Source: Mycobacterium simiae
Lineage (GTDB): Bacteria; Actinomycetota; Actinomycetes; Mycobacteriales; Mycobacteriaceae
Assembly (NCBI RefSeq): GCF_010727605.1
Contig: NZ_AP022568.1
Location: 4,278,001-4,342,000 of the forward strand
DNA: 64,000 nucleotides
Direction of reading: 5' to 3'
How positions within the stretch are numbered: position 1 is the first letter of the stretch; the number at the start of each line of letters is the position of its first letter. Positions 1 to 8,650 of this stretch are shown here, piece by piece. The position numbers and the translations under genes were made by a program. Below the pieces are notes generated by a model. That model had not been told where the DNA came from. It did not search any database and was given only the letters and a program-made list of their open reading frames with translations.

Positions 1-144
1 ACTCGCGACGTTGCGGAGGCCAACGGCCAATCCGAAATCCTGGTGCGGGAGGCGATGTCACGTCCGGACGTCATCGAGGGGATCACCAGTTTCCTTCAGA
101 AACGGCGCCCGCAGTTTGCTGCGCTCAATTCCCAACACGCGTGA
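1..144 (+). CDS. Enoyl-CoA hydratase/isomerase, C-terminal end (partial)
   Basis: This is the last 47 codons of a gene that begins left of the window; it is open from base 1 to a TGA at 142-144. The residues read as the C-terminal helix of a crotonase-fold enzyme, with an 'EGITSFLQKRRPQF' ending typical of enoyl-CoA hydratases, where the last helix packs on the trimer partner. It would hydrate or isomerise an enoyl-CoA in beta-oxidation. An amidohydrolase gene follows after 18 bases, so it is probably the upstream member of the same rightward operon. The active-site part is outside the window, so reaction type cannot be checked. Confidence 0.6.
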   Translation, partial: TRDVAEANGQSEILVREAMSRPDVIEGITSFLQKRRPQFAALNSQHA

Positions 145-162
145 TACCGGGGAAGGACGACC

Positions 163-1365
163 ATGAATGGCTTGGGCTACAAGGCGATTGACGTCGACAA
201 CCACTACTACGAACCGCTGGATGCGTTCACCCGCCATCTGGACAAGGCGTTCAGGACCCGTGGTGTGCAGATGGTCACTCAAGGCAAGCGCACCTTGGCC
301 GTCATCGGGGGCCGGGTCAACCACTTCGTTCCGAACCCGACCTTCGATCCGATCATCGTGCCGGGCTGCCTGGACCTGTTGTTCCGGGGGGAGATCCCCG
401 AAGGCGTTGATCCGGCGTCGCTGATGAAGGTCGAACGGCTCAGCGAGCACCCGGAGTATCAGAACCGCGATGCGCGCATCGCGGTAATGGACACCCAGGA
501 CATCGAGACGGTCTTCATGCTGCCGACGTTCGCGTGTGGGGTAGAGGAGGCGCTCAAGCACGACATCGAGGCGACGATGGCGTCGGTGCACGCGTTCAAC
601 TTATGGCTTGACGAGGACTGGGGCTTCGATCGCCCGGATCACCGGATCATCAGCGCGCCCATCATCTCACTCGCCGACCCCGAAAAGGCGCTCGAAGAGG
701 TCGAGTTCGTGATGGGCCGCGGCGCCAAGCTGGTGCTGGTGCGCCCGGCGCCGGTGCCCGGCTTGGTCAAGCCGCGCTCTCTCGGGCATCCCAGCCACGA
801 CCCGGTCTGGGCGCGGCTGGCGGAGGCCGGTGTCCCGGTCGGATTCCACCTCAGCGACAGTGGTTATCTGCACATCGCGGCGGCGTGGGGTGGCAAGTCG
901 ACATTCGAGGGGTTTGGCGCCAAGGACCCGCTGGACAACGTGCTGCTCGATGACCGCGCCATTCACGACACGATGGCCTCGATGATCGTGCACGGGGTGT
1001 TCACCCGCCACCCGAAACTCAAGGCGGTCAGCATCGAAAACGGTTCGTACTTCGTCCATCGGCTGATCAAGCGCCTGAAGAAGGCGGCCAATACCCAACC
1101 GCGCGACTTCCCCGAGGATCCGGTGCAACAGTTGCGCAACAACGTCTGGATCGCCCCTTACTACGAGGACAACCTGTCGGAGCTTGCCGAGGTCATCGGC
1201 GTCGACAAGATCCTGTTCGGCTCCGACTGGCCGCACGGCGAAGGTCTCGAGTCGCCGGTGTCATTCACCGACGAACTCACCGGCTTCAGCGAATCGGATG
1301 TCCGAAAAATTATGCGCAACAATGCGTTAGATCTGCTGGGCGTCAAAACACCAGTGCTGGCCTAA
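163..1365 (+). CDS. Amidohydrolase_2-type metal-dependent hydrolase/decarboxylase
   Basis: A 400-residue TIM-barrel protein of the amidohydrolase-2 family, which holds metal-dependent hydrolases and non-oxidative decarboxylases. Visible marks are an N-terminal D-V-D-N-H strand end (about residues 9-13), a mid-protein 'GFHLSDSGY' histidine strand, 'IENGS', and the late 'FGSDWPHGEG' aspartate loop. It closely resembles the protein at 36235-37440 in length and motifs, so the two are paralogues. The ATG has an AAGGA ribosome site 7-8 bases upstream. It lies between an enoyl-CoA hydratase and an acyl-CoA ligase, so a role on a ring-cleavage or CoA-linked intermediate is likely. The substrate is unknown. 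Confidence 0.8.
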   Translation: MNGLGYKAIDVDNHYYEPLDAFTRHLDKAFRTRGVQMVTQGKRTLAVIGGRVNHFVPNPTFDPIIVPGCLDLLFRGEIPEGVDPASLMKVERLSEHPEYQNRDARIAVMDTQDIETVFMLPTFACGVEEALKHDIEATMASVHAFNLWLDEDWGFDRPDHRIISAPIISLADPEKALEEVEFVMGRGAKLVLVRPAPVPGLVKPRSLGHPSHDPVWARLAEAGVPVGFHLSDSGYLHIAAAWGGKSTFEGFGAKDPLDNVLLDDRAIHDTMASMIVHGVFTRHPKLKAVSIENGSYFVHRLIKRLKKAANTQPRDFPEDPVQQLRNNVWIAPYYEDNLSELAEVIGVDKILFGSDWPHGEGLESPVSFTDELTGFSESDVRKIMRNNALDLLGVKTPVLA

Positions 1366-1378
1366 GGCGGCGCGATCC

Positions 1379-3034
1379 GTGAGCGAATGGACGATTGGCG
1401 CGGTTTTCGACGCCATCGCCGACGTCATTGGTGACCGCGTGATGACCGTGTGCGGACCCCGCCGCAGCACCTTCGCCGAGGTGGTGGGCAGAACCAGCCG
1501 ATTGGCAAACTTTCTCAGCGCCAGCGGTTTCGGGGTGCACCACGAGCGACACGCCCTCAACCGCTGGGAGTGCGGCCAAGACCGCGTTGCGCTGCTGATG
1601 TTCAACGACTTGTATCCGGATGCCATGATCGCGTGCCTGAAGGCCCGAGTCGTCCCGGTCAACGTGAACTACAGCTATTCGCCGCGGGAGATCGGCGAAC
1701 TATTTTCCTATGTCCGCCCGCGCGGAGTCATCTATCACCGCTCGCTGGGTGCTCGGTGCACCGACGTGCTACAGCGCGCGGGCATCGAGCTGCTCATCTC
1801 GGTCGACGACGGCAGCGACGCCGCCGAACTGCCGGGTGCGATATCGCTGAATGATGCAATGGCACAGGGGGATTCCGGTGACCCAGTGCCCGGTTCGCCG
1901 GATGATCTGATCATGATGTGCACGGGCGGCACTACCGGGCGGCCCAAGGGAGTGCTGTGGCGCCAAAGTGACATGTACGTCGCGTCGATGGTGGGCGCCG
2001 ACCACGCCAGCGTCGACGAAATCCACGCGAAGGTCCGCGGCGGCGGACCGCCATGGTTCGCGGTATCGCCGCTGATGCATGCCGCCGGCCTGTGGACCAC
2101 GTTCTCGGCGATCATGAACGGGTTGACCGCGGTGCTGTACGAGGGCCGCGGCACCCTGGATGCGCGCGCGGTGTGGGAGACCGCGCAGCGCGAGGCAGTG
2201 GGCATGATGACGATGGTGGGCGACGCCTACGCCGGGCCGCTGGTGGCCGAGTTGCACCGGGGCAGTTACGATTTGTCGTCGCTGAAAGCGATCGGGACCG
2301 GCGGGGCCGCAACCAATCCGAAGTTCAAGGCCGCGCTGATGGACAAAATCCCGCAGCTCACCATCATCGATGGCTACGGCTCGTCGGAATCCGGCAACAT
2401 GGGTTTCGGGCACAGCCAGCGCGGCAGGCAGAGCGAGACCTTCGCGCTCCGCGAGGGCGGAGCGGTGGTGTCGGCAGATCGCAGCAGGTTCCTGCGGCCG
2501 GGCGACGCCGAGATCGGGTGGGTGGCCAGGAGCGGCCGGATCCCGCTCGGCTACTTCGACGACCGCGACGCCACCGAGCGCACCTTCCCCGAAATAGCCG
2601 GCACCCGGGTGGTGATCCCCGGCGATCGGGCCAGCATCGAGGAGGACGGCACCCTGCGTCTCTACGGCCGCGACTCCCTGGTGGTGAACACCGGCGGTGA
2701 AAAGGTTTTCGTCGAAGAGGTCGAAGAGGTGCTGCGCAGCCACCCTAGCGTCGCCGATGCGTTGGTGGTCGGACGGCCCAGCGACCGGTGGGGCCAGGAA
2801 GTCGTGGCGCTGGTCGCACTGGCCCCCGGCGCCGCCACCGTCGCGGAGGCTGACCTTGCGGCGCTGTGCAAGTCGCGGCTGGCGCACTTCAAAGCGCCCA
2901 AGGCGATCCTGTTCGTCGACCGGGTGCAGCGACTCGGCAACGGCAAGCCCGACTACCGATGGGCCAAACAGGCTGCGACAGAGCAGGTTGCGGCAGCCGT
3001 ATTGGCCGGCGCCGAGGCGGAGGGATCCCGATGA
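1379..3034 (+). CDS. Acyl-CoA ligase (FadD-type, AMP-forming)
   Basis: A 551-residue adenylate-forming enzyme that would activate a carboxylic acid as an acyl-AMP and then its CoA thioester. The P-loop 'CTGGTTGRPKG' lies near residue 180, the 'DGYGSSESG' A5-type motif follows, and the C-terminal 'GRDSLVVNTGGEKVFVEEVEE' hinge and a late 'GKPDYRWAK' lysine segment are present. GTG at 1379 is the start, 13 bases after the preceding stop. The stop overlaps the next start (ATGA). It is paralogous to the ligase at 11279-12958, sharing the 'VALLMFNDLYPD'-type N-terminal segment and GGTTG loop. Length is normal for the family. Confidence 0.88.
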   Translation: MSEWTIGAVFDAIADVIGDRVMTVCGPRRSTFAEVVGRTSRLANFLSASGFGVHHERHALNRWECGQDRVALLMFNDLYPDAMIACLKARVVPVNVNYSYSPREIGELFSYVRPRGVIYHRSLGARCTDVLQRAGIELLISVDDGSDAAELPGAISLNDAMAQGDSGDPVPGSPDDLIMMCTGGTTGRPKGVLWRQSDMYVASMVGADHASVDEIHAKVRGGGPPWFAVSPLMHAAGLWTTFSAIMNGLTAVLYEGRGTLDARAVWETAQREAVGMMTMVGDAYAGPLVAELHRGSYDLSSLKAIGTGGAATNPKFKAALMDKIPQLTIIDGYGSSESGNMGFGHSQRGRQSETFALREGGAVVSADRSRFLRPGDAEIGWVARSGRIPLGYFDDRDATERTFPEIAGTRVVIPGDRASIEEDGTLRLYGRDSLVVNTGGEKVFVEEVEEVLRSHPSVADALVVGRPSDRWGQEVVALVALAPGAATVAEADLAALCKSRLAHFKAPKAILFVDRVQRLGNGKPDYRWAKQAATEQVAAAVLAGAEAEGSR

Positions 3035-3861
3035 GTGACAAGGCTATCGACTGCCTGGTCAACGTGCATTTCGGCGAGGCCGACTCGCAGCCCAGCTGGA
3101 TGCTGCGGGTCCGCGACGACTACTTCAAGGGCCCACAATCGATGTTCGCACCGGTCGACCTGTCCGAGCTGATCGACGAGATGGACGCCCAAGGCGTGCG
3201 CAAGGCGATCCTGATGGATAACCTGGCCAGCCCGTCGACCACCGCGCGCAAGTTCGTCGAAGCCAAACCGGACCGCTTCGCCCTGGCGATGGGCGGACTC
3301 AACCTGCTGCGGCCGGTGGGGCCGCTGCGCGAATTGAGCGCCGTCGTCGCCGACCTGCCCGTCGCGTATGCCGTGGTGGGGCCGAGCTTTTGGGGCGATG
3401 GCCAGTACCCGCCGAGCGACGCCGTGTACTATCCGCTCTACGCCAAATGTGCAGAGCTGGACCTGCCGTTGTGCGTCAACACCGGAATTCCGGGACCGCC
3501 AATACCGGGCGACGTGCAAAACCCCATCCACCTCGACCGCGTATGCGTGCGATTCCCGGAACTGAAGCTGTGCATGATCCACGGCGCCGATCCGTGGTGG
3601 GACGTGGCGATCCGGCTGATGCTGAAATATGCGAATCTGCGCCTGATGACGTCGGCGTGGTCGCCCAAGCGGCTACCGGAGAGCCTGCTGCACTACATGC
3701 GGACCCGCGGTCCGAACAAAATCATCTATGCGTCGGACTGGCCGGTGTTGCGGATGCGTCGCGTGCTGCCCGAAGCCCGTGCCCTCGACCTACCGCCCGA
3801 GGTGTTGGACAACTACCTCTACAACAACGCACTCGCGTTCTTCTTCGGCGACCGTGCCTGA
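3031..3861 (+). CDS. Amidohydrolase_2-family protein (short form)
   Basis: A 276-residue amidohydrolase-2-like protein. The ATG at 3031 overlaps the ligase stop by four bases, which fixes the start although the frame stays open upstream. An N-terminal 'IDCLVNVHFG' segment carries the histidine, 'CMIHGADPWW' sits mid-protein, and 'IYASDWPV' near the C-terminus carries the expected metal-binding aspartate. It is more than 100 residues shorter than the neighbouring amidohydrolase and is a different subfamily. Close coupling to a ligase and an ACAD pair suggests it acts on the same CoA-bound or free-acid intermediate. The exact reaction cannot be inferred. Confidence 0.75.
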   Translation: MSDKAIDCLVNVHFGEADSQPSWMLRVRDDYFKGPQSMFAPVDLSELIDEMDAQGVRKAILMDNLASPSTTARKFVEAKPDRFALAMGGLNLLRPVGPLRELSAVVADLPVAYAVVGPSFWGDGQYPPSDAVYYPLYAKCAELDLPLCVNTGIPGPPIPGDVQNPIHLDRVCVRFPELKLCMIHGADPWWDVAIRLMLKYANLRLMTSAWSPKRLPESLLHYMRTRGPNKIIYASDWPVLRMRRVLPEARALDLPPEVLDNYLYNNALAFFFGDRA

Positions 3862-3882
3862 GCGACGACAGGAGCAGTGACG

Positions 3883-4941
3883 ATGGACCGTTACGAATTG
3901 CGCAGGCTGGACTACAGTCTGTCCGAAGACCACGTGGATCTGCAGAACGCGTACAAACAGTTCTTCAAGACCCACTGCTCCATCGAAACAGTCCGTGCCG
4001 CAGAGCCTTCCGGGTTCGACAAGAACCTCTGGGAGCGACTGTGCGCCACGGGCGCTACCACGATGGCGCTGCCGGAGTCCTGCGGCGGCGACGGTGCGAC
4101 GCTGGTCGACCTCACTCTGGTCGCCGAGGAGATCGGTCGATCACTGGCCCCCGTCCCCTGGATCGACCACGTCTGCGCGGCGCGGCTGCTCGGGCGCCTG
4201 GGCGCACTCGATGCGGGCACCGCCGGCGTGGCCGACGGCGAGCAGCTTGCGGGTCTCGATGCGCGACTCGACGCGGCGCCGGGAGTGCGCTTGATCCCGA
4301 CCGGATCGATCGCGGACCACGTCATCGTCCGCGACGGCGACGAAGTGGTCCGCCTGACTTTCGGGACCCGCCCGGCCAAGGTCGACAACCTGGGCCGGTT
4401 GCCGATGGCCTGGGTCGATCCGGCCGCCGCCGACACCCGCATCATCGTCGCGGACGGACCCGAAGCGGTGGCCAACTATGAACGCGCGCTTGATGAATGG
4501 CGCTTGCTGACCGCGGCGGCGTTGGTCGGCCTGGTGGAGGAGGCAATGACGATCGCGGCCGAATTCGCCAAGACGCGGTACACCTTGGGGGTCCCGATCT
4601 CGACGCTGCAGGCCATCTCCCATCCGTTGGCCAACATGGCGATCACGGTGCAGGGCGGACGCAACCTCGCCCGGCGCGCGGCGTGGTTCCTGGACAACGA
4701 ACCCGACGAGCGCGCCGAGCTGGCACCGTCGGCATTCGTCTTCATGGCCGAAGAGGCCGCCAAAGCGGCCACCATGGCCGTCCACATTCAAGGCGGACTT
4801 GGCGTTTCGGCTGAAGCCGCGGCAACCGCCTACCTGGTGCGGGCCCGGGGATGGCCGCTGGCTGCCGGTGACCCCGGTGCCACCGCCAAGCGTATCGCCG
4901 AGATCGTGACCGCCCGCGACAGTGCGGCCGCGCGCGCATAG
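3883..4941 (+). CDS. Acyl-CoA dehydrogenase, beta-type (probable non-catalytic partner)
   Basis: A 352-residue ACAD-fold protein. ATG at 3883 is chosen because AGGAG lies 8 bases upstream; an in-frame GTG six bases earlier is too close to it. The C-terminal half has the helical-domain pattern 'TRYTLGVPISTLQAISHPLANM' and 'HIQGGLGVS'. It lacks the x-E-R/H catalytic glutamate segment found at residue 242 of its downstream partner. In mycobacterial steroid degradation such short beta subunits pair with a catalytic alpha subunit as alpha2-beta2 heterotetramers, and the same arrangement is inferred here. Gap to the partner is 14 bases. Confidence 0.8.
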   Translation: MDRYELRRLDYSLSEDHVDLQNAYKQFFKTHCSIETVRAAEPSGFDKNLWERLCATGATTMALPESCGGDGATLVDLTLVAEEIGRSLAPVPWIDHVCAARLLGRLGALDAGTAGVADGEQLAGLDARLDAAPGVRLIPTGSIADHVIVRDGDEVVRLTFGTRPAKVDNLGRLPMAWVDPAAADTRIIVADGPEAVANYERALDEWRLLTAAALVGLVEEAMTIAAEFAKTRYTLGVPISTLQAISHPLANMAITVQGGRNLARRAAWFLDNEPDERAELAPSAFVFMAEEAAKAATMAVHIQGGLGVSAEAAATAYLVRARGWPLAAGDPGATAKRIAEIVTARDSAAARA

Positions 4942-4955
4942 GACAGGAGCGAGCA

Positions 4956-6149
4956 ATGGACTTCTCCCGGGTGGAGCTTGCCGACGAAGACAGCGCGTTT
5001 CGCGACGAGGCCCGTGCGTTCCTGAAAACACATGTGACCGAAGAGGTGCGGCGTCGCGACCGCGAAACCGGTGACAATTTTGACGAGCGGGTGCACTTGG
5101 CGCTTGGTGCCGCCGGCTACCTGGCCCTGGAGTGGAAGCCGGAATCCGACGGCGGATTCACCCGGGTGCGCCGGCGAATCTGGGAATTGGAGAAGCGCCG
5201 CGCCCACGTGCCGTGGGTGACCTGGGGGACGACGGCCATGGTGGCGCGGTCAGTAGCCAAGTTCGGTTCGGCCGAGCTGCAAGCCCAGGTCATGCCGAAG
5301 GTCTTCACCGGCGAGGTCCGCCTGTGTCTGGGCTACACCGAGCCGGAGGGCGGCTCCGACATCGCCACCTGCAAGACGCGCGCCGTGCGTGACGGCGACG
5401 GCTGGGTGATCAACGGCTCGAAGATGTTCACCACCGGTGCCCACAACTGCCAGTACGTCTTCCTGATTACCAACACCGCCCCGGACGCGCCGAAGCACAA
5501 GAGCCTGACCATGTTCCTGGTTCCGCTCGACTCGCCGGGCATCGAAATCCAGGGCATCCGCACCGTGGACGGTGACCGGACCAACATCGTCTACTACAGC
5601 GATGTACGCGTCGACGACAAGTATCGGCTCGGCGAGGTGAACGCGGGCTGGACTGTGCTGCGTGAGCCGCTCAACACCGAGCACGGCGCCGTCGCGGCCG
5701 CACCCGACGGGTTGCAGGACACCTCGATCATGATGCACCAGGCGGGTTCGATGGCCACCGCGGTCGACAACGCCGTGGCGGCCGTGACGCGGCCGGACCC
5801 CCACGGGCGCAAACTCATCGACGACGGATCGGTGGCGTATCGGCTGGGTCGTTGCGTCGCTCGGCTGGAGGCGGCGTTGTCGTCGCCGAACATCTACGGC
5901 CGCGTCGCCATTGCCCAGACGATGCGCGACATCTCCCCGGACCTGATGGACATCCACGGGGCGGCAGCGGCGCTGCCGTTGGGCACCGACGGCGCGGCCG
6001 ATGACGGCAGCGCCGAATACGTCTACCGATTCGCGCCCCTGGTCGGAATCTACGGCGGAACCCTGGAGGTGTTCCGCAACATGATCGGCCAGTACACGCT
6101 CGGCCTGGGTAAGCCCAACTACTCGGCGCCGGTGCAGAAAGTTTCCTGA
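4956..6149 (+). CDS. Acyl-CoA dehydrogenase, alpha-type (catalytic)
   Basis: A 397-residue FAD-dependent acyl-CoA dehydrogenase that would introduce an alpha-beta double bond into an acyl-CoA. The FAD/substrate segment 'LGYTEPEGGSDIATCKTRA' and the 'DGWVINGSKMFTT' strand are clear. A glutamate in 'LNTEHGA' (E242) sits where isovaleryl-CoA-dehydrogenase-type enzymes and mycobacterial FadE26-like subunits carry the catalytic base. The C-terminal 'IYGGTLEVFRNMI' is the helix that in medium-chain enzymes would hold glutamate instead. AGGAG lies 6 bases before the ATG. It forms a pair with the beta-type gene upstream and closes this rightward operon. Confidence 0.87.
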   Translation: MDFSRVELADEDSAFRDEARAFLKTHVTEEVRRRDRETGDNFDERVHLALGAAGYLALEWKPESDGGFTRVRRRIWELEKRRAHVPWVTWGTTAMVARSVAKFGSAELQAQVMPKVFTGEVRLCLGYTEPEGGSDIATCKTRAVRDGDGWVINGSKMFTTGAHNCQYVFLITNTAPDAPKHKSLTMFLVPLDSPGIEIQGIRTVDGDRTNIVYYSDVRVDDKYRLGEVNAGWTVLREPLNTEHGAVAAAPDGLQDTSIMMHQAGSMATAVDNAVAAVTRPDPHGRKLIDDGSVAYRLGRCVARLEAALSSPNIYGRVAIAQTMRDISPDLMDIHGAAAALPLGTDGAADDGSAEYVYRFAPLVGIYGGTLEVFRNMIGQYTLGLGKPNYSAPVQKVS

Positions 6150-6153
6150 TCGT

Positions 6154-6224
6154 CGCCAGTGCCTGGCGTGTGACTCGTCGGCGTCCAGTGTCACGTCACG
6201 GCAACGTTTTCCGGCGTGTTGCCG
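6154..6224. terminator. Two hairpins between convergent operons
   Basis: Between two convergent operons, a perfect 6-bp stem with a 3-base loop (CGCCAG-TGC-CTGGCG, 6154-6168) starts five bases after the left stop codon. A second perfect 7-bp stem (CGGCAAC / GTTGCCG, 6199-6205 and 6218-6224, 12-base loop) follows. Neither has a long U-run, which is usual in mycobacteria. Position suggests bidirectional termination. Confidence 0.5.
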
Positions 6225-6247
6225 CCCGCAGTGCACGTTCGAATGCG

Positions 6248-7393
6248 TCAGGTCGTCAAGATGGTCGCCGCGGCCGTGCCGGGGGCGCCGTACAGCTGAG
6301 TGAATCCGACCTTCGGATGCCCCAGCACCTGACGTTCGCCGGCCTGTCCGCGGAGCTGCCGCACGATTTCGTGGATCTGCCGCAGCCCGGAAGCCCCGAT
6401 CGGCTCGCCGTTCGCGATCAGGCCTCCGTCGGTGTTGACCGGCATCGAGCCGCTGATCTCGGTAGCGCCGTCAACCAGCAGCTTCTCCTGCTCGCCGTGC
6501 TCGCAGAACCCGCACTCGGCCATGTGGATGATTTCGGCACCGGCGTCGGTGTCCTGTAGCTGAATCACATCGACATCACCGGGAGCCACACCAGCCTTCT
6601 CGAAAGCGCTGCGGGCCGCGTAAACGGTTGGCGCCAAGTCCTCTTCGACCGGCGCGAAGGTGGTGTTGACCTCGTAGGCGCCGTACCGGCGGGTGCGCAC
6701 CTCCACCGCCCGCAGATAGACGGGCTTGGTGGTGTAGCGGTGCGCGATGTCGGCCCGGCACATCACCGCCGCGGCCGCTCCCTCGTCGGGTGCGCAGAAC
6801 ATGTATTGCGTCAGTGGGTAATTGAGCATCGCCGAGTTGAGGATGTCTTTCTCGGGGATCGGCTTGCGGCGAAACGCATTCGGGTTCAACGCACCGTTGC
6901 GGAAATTCTTGGCGGCCACCCTGGCGAGCGTCCGTTGGGAGACGTTGTTCTCGTGCAGGTAGCGGTTGGCTTTCATGCCAAAAAACTGAGTGGTCAGGTA
7001 TTGCCCGTTCTCCGCATACCAGCGCGGCGTGCCCACCAACGCCGGATCCTCGGTGAATGCCCCGCGCGGGTGCTTGTCGAGGCCGATCGCGATGCCGATG
7101 TCGTAGTCGCCCAACCGAATTGCGTCGGCGCAGGCCTTCACCGCACTGGCCGCGGTCGCGCACGCGTTGAACACGTTGGTGAAGGGAATCCCGGTCAGGC
7201 CGACCATGCCGACGATGGCGTCCGGGTTGGCGACCGTCCAACTCCCACCGGTGGCGAGCTGGATATCTCGCCACGCGACGCCGGCGTCGGCGACGGCCGC
7301 CAGGATGGCGTCGACACCCATCTGCATCGCCGACTTCCCCTCGAAGCGGCCGAACGGATGCAGACCCACCCCGATGATCGCGACGCCGTTCAT
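6248..7393 (-). CDS. Lipid-transfer-protein-type thiolase-fold enzyme (Ltp-like thiolase/aldolase)
   Basis: A 381-residue thiolase-fold protein of the SCP-x/Ltp group. The nucleophile cysteine is in 'NACATAAS' (C78). The usual catalytic H-P-x-G-A histidine is replaced by glutamate in 'ANGEPIGASGLRQ' (E330), and the late C-x-G cysteine is absent ('QLYGAPG'). Such changes occur in bacterial Ltp proteins, some of which, like Ltp2 with a DUF35 partner, act as retro-aldolases rather than thiolases. No DUF35 gene is visible in the window. It is the last gene of a CYP - CoA-transferase - thiolase operon, 13 bases after the transferase. Side-chain cleavage is plausible. Confidence 0.8.
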   Translation of the reverse strand: MNGVAIIGVGLHPFGRFEGKSAMQMGVDAILAAVADAGVAWRDIQLATGGSWTVANPDAIVGMVGLTGIPFTNVFNACATAASAVKACADAIRLGDYDIGIAIGLDKHPRGAFTEDPALVGTPRWYAENGQYLTTQFFGMKANRYLHENNVSQRTLARVAAKNFRNGALNPNAFRRKPIPEKDILNSAMLNYPLTQYMFCAPDEGAAAAVMCRADIAHRYTTKPVYLRAVEVRTRRYGAYEVNTTFAPVEEDLAPTVYAARSAFEKAGVAPGDVDVIQLQDTDAGAEIIHMAECGFCEHGEQEKLLVDGATEISGSMPVNTDGGLIANGEPIGASGLRQIHEIVRQLRGQAGERQVLGHPKVGFTQLYGAPGTAAATILTT

Positions 7394-7406
7394 CGGTGAC
7401 CGCTGC

Positions 7407-8636
7407 TCACGCGATGGCCCCCGATTCCTTGAGCGCTTCGATTCGGTCCCAGTCCATACCGAGCTCCATCAGTACGAGCTCGGTATGTTCGGAGGCCTGT
7501 GGTGCCCTGGAGGTCTGCAGCGGTTCATGGTTGAACTGCACCGGGCCGCGCACGACCTTGAACGGTTCGCCACCGCTGGCCAGCTCGACCTCGGCGATCA
7601 TGTCGTTGGCCAGGGCCTGGTCGTCGTTGGCCAGGTCCAGCAAGCTCTGGAACGGAGCCCACTGGCCCTTCATCGTTTTGAGGTGCTGTCGCCAATAATC
7701 GAAAGGCTTGGCGGCAAAGGCTTTCGAGATGAGTTCGGCGGCCGCGCTGGCGTTCTGGATCAACGGCAGCACCTCGGAGAAGCGTGGATCGTCGGCGGCC
7801 TCGGGGATGCCGAGATGTTCGAAGGTGTCCCGGATGAGGCCGGTCGGGCTGATGATGCACAGGTTGATGGTGCCGCCGTCGGATGTCTCGTAGTTGCCCA
7901 TGAACGGATTCACCGACATCGCGGTGGCCGTGCCCGGCATCGGCGTGCGCATGACCTCCCCGGTCTCCATGCCTTGCGTCATGCTGGCCCCGGCCGCCCA
8001 CCAGGCGGTGCTCAACAGCGATACGTCGAGTTCGATCGCCTCCCCGGTGCGTTCACGGTGCAGCAACGCCGCCGAGATGCCGCCCGCGATGAACATGCCG
8101 CCGATCGAATCGCCGAACGCGGGGATGCCTTGTCCCAGTGCGCCGCCCAGCCCCTCGGGCGTCAGCGCGTAGCCGATACCGCTGCGGGTCCAGAACGCCG
8201 TCCCGTCGTAGCCCCCGACGTTGCGTTCGGCGCCCTTGTCGCCGTACGCCGAACCGCGCGCGTACACGATGTTCGGATTCACCGCGCGAATGTGCTCGAG
8301 GTCGAATTTGTTCTTCTGCCGCTGGGCGGGCATGTAATTGGTTAAAAACACGTCCGAGGTCTTGGCCAGTTCATAGATGACTTCCTGCCCGCCTGGCGTG
8401 GACACGTCGATCCCGACGCTGCGCTTGCCGCGGTTGGGGTGCTCCATCAGCGGGTGCCGGTCCGGGTTGACCTGAATGCCGCCCATGTTCAGAAAACCTC
8501 GCTGCGTGTCACCGCGTGCCGGGTGCTCGACCTTGATGACGTCGGCGCCCCAATCAGCCAGGATTGCGCCCGCGGCGGGGACGAACGTGAACTGCGCAAC
8601 CTCGAGGACGCGAAAACCCTGCATTACCTTGACCAT
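7407..8636 (-). CDS. Family III CoA-transferase (CaiB/BaiF)
   Basis: A 409-residue class III CoA-transferase, which moves CoA between acids through an aspartyl-CoA intermediate. The N-terminal 'LADWGADVIKVEHP' motif is diagnostic, and the catalytic aspartate is probably D176 in 'AFGDSIGGMF'. The frame remains open far upstream, but ATG at 8636 is chosen because the family N-terminus starts there, AGGAG lies about 10 bases before it, and it begins 14 bases after the CYP stop. It sits between a CYP and an Ltp-type thiolase, so it probably activates the acid formed from the CYP product without spending ATP. Confidence 0.87.
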   Translation of the reverse strand: MVKVMQGFRVLEVAQFTFVPAAGAILADWGADVIKVEHPARGDTQRGFLNMGGIQVNPDRHPLMEHPNRGKRSVGIDVSTPGGQEVIYELAKTSDVFLTNYMPAQRQKNKFDLEHIRAVNPNIVYARGSAYGDKGAERNVGGYDGTAFWTRSGIGYALTPEGLGGALGQGIPAFGDSIGGMFIAGGISAALLHRERTGEAIELDVSLLSTAWWAAGASMTQGMETGEVMRTPMPGTATAMSVNPFMGNYETSDGGTINLCIISPTGLIRDTFEHLGIPEAADDPRFSEVLPLIQNASAAAELISKAFAAKPFDYWRQHLKTMKGQWAPFQSLLDLANDDQALANDMIAEVELASGGEPFKVVRGPVQFNHEPLQTSRAPQASEHTELVLMELGMDWDRIEALKESGAIA

Positions 8637-8650
8637 CTGGGCATCAACTC

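Noticed and set aside
3390..4481. A 363-codon + frame across the second amidohydrolase and beta-type ACAD
   Set aside because: Arginine/proline-rich shadow translation spanning two well-supported genes.
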